From: Congeria kusceri
Lineage: Eukaryota; Mollusca; Bivalvia; Myida; Dreissenidae
NCBI GenBank assembly: GCA_027627225.1
Contig: CM051028.1
Span: 26,249,343 to 26,313,342, forward strand
DNA length: 64,000 nt
Reading direction: 5' to 3'
A model generated the notes under the pieces. The model saw nothing but the letters and a program-made list of their open reading frames with translations. It was not told the origin of the DNA and did not search any database. The position numbers and the translations under genes are program-made. This document shows, in pieces, positions 51,901 to 60,900 of this stretch (its first letter is position 1; every line of letters begins with the position of its first letter).

Positions 51901-54900
51901 ACCTTTTTCTATTTTTAGTAACGATGACCATGACCCCATCCACCCCATATGCAATCGCAGGCGAGGTCTAGATAATAAGGTATCTTCATATGAAGTTTTA
52001 TTAAAATATCTGAATTTGTCTTCTAGGTATTGACTGGAATCTGTTTTTCTATTGTTAGTAACGGTGACCTTGACCTTGAACCCACCCATCCATATGAAAT
52101 ACCAAGTGAGGCCTTGATATAAGGTATCTATGTATGAAGTTTCATTAAAATATCTCAATTTGTTCTCTAGTTCTTAAATAGAAACCGTTTTTCCAATTTT
52201 ACTAACGGTGACCTTGTCCCCACCCATCCCATATGCAATCCCAAGCTAGTTCTCAATATAAGGTGGCTACATATGAAGTTTCATTAAAATATCTCAATGT
52301 GTTCTCGATTTATTGAGTGGAAACCATTTTTGTTTTAGTAACAGTGACCTTGACCCCACTGACCCCATATGCAATCCCATGCGAGGTCTTGCTATAAGGT
52401 ATCTATGTATGAAGAATCATTATTATAGCTCAATCCGTTCTCCAGTTAGAGAGCGGACAAGAAAAGTTGTGCACTACATATTTATTTCAGAAATCTTCAA
52501 AGTCCCATAACTCTTAGAAAAGTCATTGAAGTGGAACGTTCTGGTTCAGTGCACACCTCCTGTGAGTAATGAAGCTTCCTGTAAAGTTTCATTGGATTCT
52601 GGCCAGTAGTTGCGTAGTAATAGACTAGACAACAAATATGCACTAAATGCTTATTTCAGAAATCTTCAAAGTCCCATAAATCTGAAATAAATCATTGAAG
52701 CGGAGCACCCTGTTTCAGTGCACACCTCCTCTTGGTAATGAAGCTTCTTATAAAGTTTCATTGAATTCTGATGAGTAGTTGTGTAGAAATAGACCCGACA
52801 AGAACTGTGTACTAAATTATTTTAGAAATCTTCAAAGTCCCATAACTTTGAGAAAAATCATTGAAGCGGAATCTCCTGGTTCAGTGCACACCTCCTCTTG
52901 ATAATTAAGCTTACCATGAAGTTTAATTGAATTCTGGCCAGTAGTTGCTGAGAAATACTCTGAACAAGAAAAAGGGACGGACAGATAGGGAGCATAAAAA
53001 TCAGCCGATGATGACATGCTGACTATATGCACAATTTGACTTGGTACTGCCATACTGTGGAGTTTCCTCAAAATCAGACCAGCACTTATGGAGAACAAAC
53101 GCAGACAAAACCTTTTTCAGGAGTCCAGACATCCATCCATCCATCTATCAGACCAGCACTTATGGAGAACAAATGCAGACAAAACCTTTTTCAGGAGTCC
53201 AGACATCCATCCATCCATCCATCAGACCAGCACTTATGGAGAACAAACGCAGACAAAACCTTTTTCAGGAGTCCAGACATTCATCCATCCATCTATCCAT
53301 AAAGACATACAACTTTCCAGCACAACATCAATATGTCTTCCTACCCACTACTTGGGGGGAGACATAAAAAAAGTAAAATTTGAAATTCGGGTTTTAGTTT
53401 TATTTTTTTCCCCCTCCTTCACCGTCAATAGTGTTTTAAAAATAAATTGGTGTTCTCTAACCTCACTCAGAAAATGTCCAATTTTGTAAAATTTGCCAAT
53501 GCATTGCTTACTTCACATAGCGGAAAGAGCCAAATCTGTGAATAGACTGCTTTCATACTTTAAACAGATTTTACACAGATTTCGCGAAATTGGGAAACAA
53601 TGATTACCAGTCACGATAGCAGAAACATCCGTTCGAGCTGGGAAAGCACTTAACTACAGGCTATTGTGGGGGTGTAATGCTGAATGCCAAACAGGATGAA
53701 TTGAATGTTTGTGCAATTCTGAGGTTTGAAGAAATAATGAATACAGAAACAAGAAATGTGGAAATTTCACGAAAACCAATTTGTTCCAACACAATCCCTA
53801 AGTTAGTACTATAAAAAAACTAGAAAATTGTGGCTAGGTTTTCAATCTGATCTGATCTGAATCTCGACCTGATTGAATACGGTTTCATATTAACAAAAGA
53901 ATTGTATTATAGAAACTATGCATATAGTGAGATTGAAGCCAAAAAATAGAATGAAAATGTACTGCAACAGTTAAAATGACAATCTTCTCTTGACCACTAC
54001 CAACCGATATGTATCCCAAGTGAGGTTTCAATAAAAGTTATCTTTATATCAGGGCTTGCATTAAGGGAAGTTTGGGAGTAATTAACTCCCTGTTTTTGTC
54101 ACAAAACTTCCAAAATTGCAGCCATGGAAGTTGCAGAACTTCCAAAATTTCAGCCATGGAAGTTCCATCATGTCAGGATGAAAAAGAAAAATTAAGTAAT
54201 TCATCTAAATGTATACCTCTTTCACTGAATAAATTGGCATATAAACACTTGATGAAACCAGAAAAGAACTGGCCTTAAAACGCCTAGAGTTTTATACAGT
54301 ACTTAATTTCATTTAAGAAATGCTCAGGACTTATGTAGCGCAAAACTGTCAAAACTTCCAAATATTATGAGAAAAACTTCCAAAATCCAAGGCCAGGAAG
54401 TTCAAACTTCCAGTTTTTAAAAGTTAATGAAAGCCCTGTTTACATTAAATTTCTAAGATCGTTCACAAGTTATTGAGTGGAAACCATTTTTAGTAACAGT
54501 GACCTTGACCTTGACCACACCCACCCATATGCAATGCCAAGTGAGGAGGGATATTATGGCATCTATATATGAAGTTTCATTATAATAGCTCAATTTTTGC
54601 TCGAGTTAATGAACATAAACCATATTTGTATTTTTAGTAATGGTGACATTGACCTTTACCACACCCACCCAATATGCGATCCCAAGCGAGGTCTTAATAC
54701 AAGGAATCTGTACTAATAAAGTCTCATTATAATATCTCAATTCATTATTGAGCAGAAACCTTTTTTATATTTTTAGTAACTGTGACCTTGATCTTGACTT
54801 AACCCACCCTATATGCAATCATGGACCAAAGCAAGGTCTCGATATAAGGTATCTATGTATTAAGTTTCAATAAAATATCTCAATCATGTTAAGCGGAAAC

Positions 54901-57900
54901 CATTTTTCTATTTTTAACAACAGTTACCTTGACCTTGATCCCACCCACCCCATATGAAATTCCAATTGAGGTCTCAATATAAGGTATCTATATTTTATTT
55001 TTCATTAAAATATCTCAATGCATTCTCAAGTTATTAAGCAGAAACAGTTTTTCGATTTTTAATTACAGTGACCTTGACCCCACCCACCCCATATGCAATC
55101 CCAAGCGAGTTCTCATTATAAGGAATCTGTGTATGAAGTTTCATTACAATAGCTCAATCTGTTCTCGAGTTAGAGAGCGGAAATGAAAAGGTCTACGCCC
55201 GCCCACCCAATGATATATGCCAATCTAATAACCAAAATTTTTCTTCGCAAACATTTGGTTAAAAAGATATAGTTTAAATATAAGAATAAACTATAACAAG
55301 AGACCTTTGTAAAACATGTATTCCCCCCAACTTGCAGCCAAGTCATGAATATGTGCATTTGTTACGAGATTTTTTAAATATTGTTTGTGCACATTAACAC
55401 ATGGGGAGGAAATTTAAGTTGATGCTTTAGAAAGTAAATATAAAGCTGAAAGAAAAATAGAGTATAATTATGGTTTTATTTTTACACTCTATTACATAAG
55501 GATACCTGTTTTATGTTTGATTTAAACATCAAATAGGCCAAAACATCTCTAGATATTGATAGGCGTCTTCCTTTCCTCCCAAGTAACCAGCATACCAACT
55601 TAAATGATCGTAGGTCAAAGTGTTCTCTAGATATCGTGCGGAAACAAATTTCATGTTACAAGCCCCTGTGACCTTGACCTTTGACCTGTTGAACTCAAAA
55701 TCAAAACACGTCTTCCTTTCCTCCCAAGTAACCAGCATACCAACTAAATTGATCATAGGTCAAAGCATTCTCTAGATATCGTGCGGAAACGAAATGTCTA
55801 CGAACAGACAGACCGACCATCTGACCAACCGACGGACAGTTGCAAAGCAATATACCCCCACTTCTTCGAAGGGGGGCATAATTATGGATATTGTATGACT
55901 GTATCAAATAAAAAATATTGAAATATTATTTGCTATGTGAGAGGAGACACCACTAAAATCTGATTTTATTCGACGCAAACCATGTTTTCACCGCATAAAT
56001 TTATCAATGCATTTTATTTAAACACGTTTTTTAAATTAGACACAAACCATGTTTTTACCGCATAAAATTTATCAATGCATTTCATTTAAACACACTTCTG
56101 AAATTGAAGACGCAAACCATGTTTTTACCGCTTAAAATTTATCAATGCATTTCATTTAAACACACTTTTGAAATAAGACGCAAACCATGTTATTACCGCT
56201 TAAAATTTATCAATGCATTTCATTTAAATATGTTTTTGAAACAAATACTAAGATTTGAAAAAAATAAATAAAAGAAATTCTTGTTTTATTGTTTTAATTT
56301 TAATAATTTTCCTATGCTTATTTTTCTCATTTTCTAAAATTTCTATTCCCTCCTCCTTACCCTCATTTTTTAAAAATGTCCTTCAAACCAATTAATAACA
56401 AAGAGTGTCACGGGATGTGACGTATGCCCTCAAAGCATATGCTTGTCAGAGACGGCAACACAAAGTAAGTTACATTTTGGCAAAAATGAAACTTTCTACA
56501 AAAAGAGGTATGGTCCTTGTACTCTGCACTCTTTCTCAACACCCTATATTAATATATGTGGTTTTATTTTAAATCACTTCAATACTAATGGGAGTTATGC
56601 ATTGCACATAAAATTTAACTGAAGGGCAATAATTCCTTAAATACTGTAAATACTTCCTCTCAAAGTCCTCTATTATTATATGTGGTTTTATTTAAAATCG
56701 CTTCAATACTAATACAGAAAATAAACAAAGGGCAATAACTCCATAAATATTGAAGAAAGAGTTATGGTCCTTGTACTCAGCAGTTCCGCTCATTGTCCTC
56801 CGCATCATTATATAATTTCATTTGAATTCCTTCAATACTAATGGATTTATACTCCGCCAAAGAAAATTAAAGAGCCATAAATCCGTAAAATTGAAAAAAT
56901 AGTTATGGTCCTTGTTCTCTGCTATTCCTGATATTGTCTGCAACCAATCTATGAAGTTTTGTTTGAATCCCTTCAATACTAATGGTAGTATGCTTCGCAG
57001 AAGAAAAATAATGCTTCGCACAAGAAAATAAAACAAAGGGGAAAAACTCCATTAATATTGAAGAAAGAGTTGTGGTCCTTGTGCTCTGCACTTCCTCTCA
57101 TTGTCCTCTATCATTATATGAAAGTTTCAGTTGAATCCCTTCATTAATAATGGAGTTGTGCTTTGAACAAGAAAATAAAACAAAGGGCAATAACTCTGTA
57201 AATATTTTAGAAAGAGTTCTTGTCCTTATGCTCATCTCTTACCCTCATTGTTCTCTATCATTATATAAAGTTTCATTTAAATCCCTTCAATTCTAATGGA
57301 TTTATGCTCCGCACAATAACATTAAAGTTTCACATTAGGAAATAAAACAAAGGGCAATAACTCCGTAAATATTGAAGAAAGAGTTGTGGTTATTGTTATC
57401 TGCATTTCCTCTCGTTGTCCTCTATCATTTTATTAAGTTTCATTTGAATCCCTTCAATACAAATGAATTTTGCTCAACACACAAAATTACACAAAGGCCA
57501 ATAACTCTGTAAATATTGAAGAAATAGTTATGGTCCTTGTGCTCAACACTTTCTCTCATTGTCCTCTATCATAATATGAAGTTTTATTTGAATCCCTTCT
57601 GTACTAATGGTAGATGGAAAAAGCCAGCACCTACCCCACGCGAAAATAGAACATGTTGTATATGCAATAAGTTAGAGGACGAATTCCATTTTTTATTTGA
57701 ATGTTTTCTTTATACTGAATTAAGAAAACAATACATTAACAAATATTACTATGTCAGACCAAACGTACCAAAATTTATCGAACTTCTTCAGTGCAATAAT
57801 AGTAAGATAAATAGAAATCTGGCAATTTTTGTTAAAAAAGCTTTCAACTTGAGAAATACATATCATACATACTACGAATAAATTTAGCTGTATTATAGTA

Positions 57901-60900
57901 TTATAGTACATACCTCTCACATGCTTACCTAATATGCTTACCTAGCATACTTTACTAAGTACACTTCTATATACAAATATATTTTAAAACATTCAAATGA
58001 TATATAATCGATTTGTATAACATTTTCATTGTTGAAACTTTTCTGTATTTTAAAAGCGAAAAATATATTATACTTGTGAATACATTGTACTTCATAACGT
58101 TGTGTAATCATATACATGTTTTTTTCTTTTTTTTTGTTATGACCTTGACATTCATAAATCTGATGTGTGTAAAACATCTTATGTATTGATCAAAAATGAG
58201 TGTACTCATGGGCTTTACTGCCCCGATGTATTTGGAAATAAACCTATAAACCTGTTACGCTCCGCACAAGAAAAATTATGCTTCACATAAGGATATACAA
58301 CAAAGGGCAACAACTTTGTAACTATAGAAGAAAGAGTTTTAGTCTGTGTGCTCTGCTCTTCCTCTCATTGTCCTCTATAATTATATGAAGTTTTATTTGA
58401 ATCCCTTCAATACTAATGGAGTGACACACTACCTCATAATGATCTTCATTCCCTCCAAGTTATTACATTCCTTACATGTTGGCAAAAATGATCCTTCCTA
58501 CAAAAAGGTCATTCTAATATTTGACCTTTTAAGTGTAACCTTGGACCCACAGACCTTGACCGAGGAGCATGCAAGTGGTATGCAACACATCATCTGGTCA
58601 TGGGAAAAAATAATCTAAAGTAATATTAAAATCCTTAAAGGCTTTTGGAAGATATAGAGCAGAAATACAATTCCTTGACATCTGACCTTGAATTGTGACC
58701 TTGACCTTTGACCAAGGACCATGGGAGTTCTACAAGAAACATCGCCTGGTCATAGAAAATAATAATCTGAAGTAATATTAAAATCCTTCCAGACATTTAG
58801 GAGTAATAGTGGAAAAACAGAAATCCTTGACCTTTGACTTTGAATTGTGACCTTGACCTTTGACAGACAAGCATGGGAGTTGTATGCGACACATTGTCTG
58901 GTCATAGAGAATAATAATCTGAAGTAACATTTAAATTCCTCCAGACAATTAGAAGCTATGGAGTGGGACCAAAAATTCATATCCTTTGACCTTGAATTGT
59001 GACCTTGACCTTTGACTGATGATCATGGGAGTTGTACGCGACACATTGTCTAGTCATGGGGAATAATAATCTGAAGTTATATTAAAATCCTTCCATGCAT
59101 TAAGAAGTAATTGAGCTGAAATAAAAATTCATTACCTCTGACCTTAAATTGTGACCTTGACTTTGACCTACGAGCATGGGAGTTGTACGCGACACATCGT
59201 CTGGTCATGGGGAATAATAATCTGAAGTTATATTTAAATCCATCCAGGCATTTAGAAGTGATGGAGTGAAAACAAAAATTCATGATCTTTGACCTTGAAT
59301 TGTGACCTTGACCTTTGAATGATGAGCATGGGAGTTGTACGCAACACATCATCTAGTCATGTGGAATAATAATCTGAAGTTTATTAAAATCGATCCAGGC
59401 GTTTAGAAGTTATGGAGCGGAAACAAAAATTCATGACCTTTGACCTTGAATTGTGACCTTGACCTTTGACTGACGAGCATGGGAGTTGTATGCGACACAT
59501 CGTCTGGTCATGTGGAATAATAATCTTAAGATATATTAAAATCCATCCAGGCATTTAGAAGTTATGGAGCGGAAACAAAAATTAATGACCTTTGACCTTG
59601 AATTGTGACCTAGACCTTTGACCGACGTGCATGGGAGTTGTACGTGATATATCGTCTAGTCATGGGAAATAATTATCTGAAGTTATATTAAAATCCATCC
59701 AGGCATTTAAAAGTTACAGAGCGGAAACAAAGTTTGGAGGGACGGACCCACCCACCCACGCACCCACCCATGGACGGATGGTGCGACTACTATATGCCCT
59801 TCAAACACTTCGGGGGCATAAAAAAAGAAGTCTGTATCGTGATCACGAGGCCAATTAATGACAAGGATGCCAGACTTCCGAGGACAGTCCCCCTATACCT
59901 ATAGCGCACTGAGCATTTCGTGCTCAGATGAGCTACAAAGAAGCAAACATAAAAAATTTTCGCAACAGCATTCTATAAAACTAAAATGGTCTGGTATCAG
60001 AATACAAAACCAACAAAAGTGCCATTGTCACAAAGATACGCATGTCAAAAAAGCTTTTTCAGGGTAAAGATTCAACGACTTATGAGAAATAATTAAAAAA
60101 CTAATAAGGCCATTCTGTTTTATTACTTTGTTAAGGCTTGCTCCTAGGTTTTGAGCTCCATCAGGCGACAAAAAATAAATTGATAGTGTTAAAAGCGCTG
60201 AAAAGCAAGCATCTAGTCACTCTTATCATTGATATCTACATCTGCTTCCACCACGATTGTGCTTTTTCTTGTTTTTTTTTCCGGATATTTTATATGCCAT
60301 TTTAATAGACAAAAGACTTTTCTTGGACACAACTTTTCTTAGTCAAGGGGTTAGATGGACAAAAAGGTTAGCACAAACCCTATGCATGGTTTCATCAACA
60401 ATGGAGAGGACGTTCCACAGACTAGTCGCGACACGGCGGCACAGAAAGTTACTCATCTTGAAAGACGAAATAGCTAACGTTTGCACTGTGATATCAAGAA
60501 AGTCCACAGTGAACAATTCCACAAGATTGAATGACATCTGACAAGCAATACTTTCTTCCTTACTGGCGTAGCAGTTAAAGTTGGCCGGCAAGGAGCCTTG
60601 AAAGGACTACTCATAATCACTGCAGGTTTATTTGAACGCAACATACAACGCTAGCAAAGTGATGCCGCCAGGCACAAATATACATACAATGTGAAAAATT
60701 AACAACAAACTACGAATCAGTCGAAATTCATGGGGTCATCTTTTAAAAAATGCTCATGTGAATTTATGAACTTTGATCTCAGAAAGTGCCTCTACAATTA
60801 AATTATTATAATATTGACAAAGTGCCACATATCCACAATACTTGCATATAATCTATACCTTTTTGTATCACATACATGTACTCTTATATAAAACTATGTG

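Noticed and set aside
53027..53489. Three overlapping plus frames of 91-133 codons with a repeating peptide
   Set aside because: The 74 bp unit lacks stops and shifts frame at each copy; no other coding evidence.
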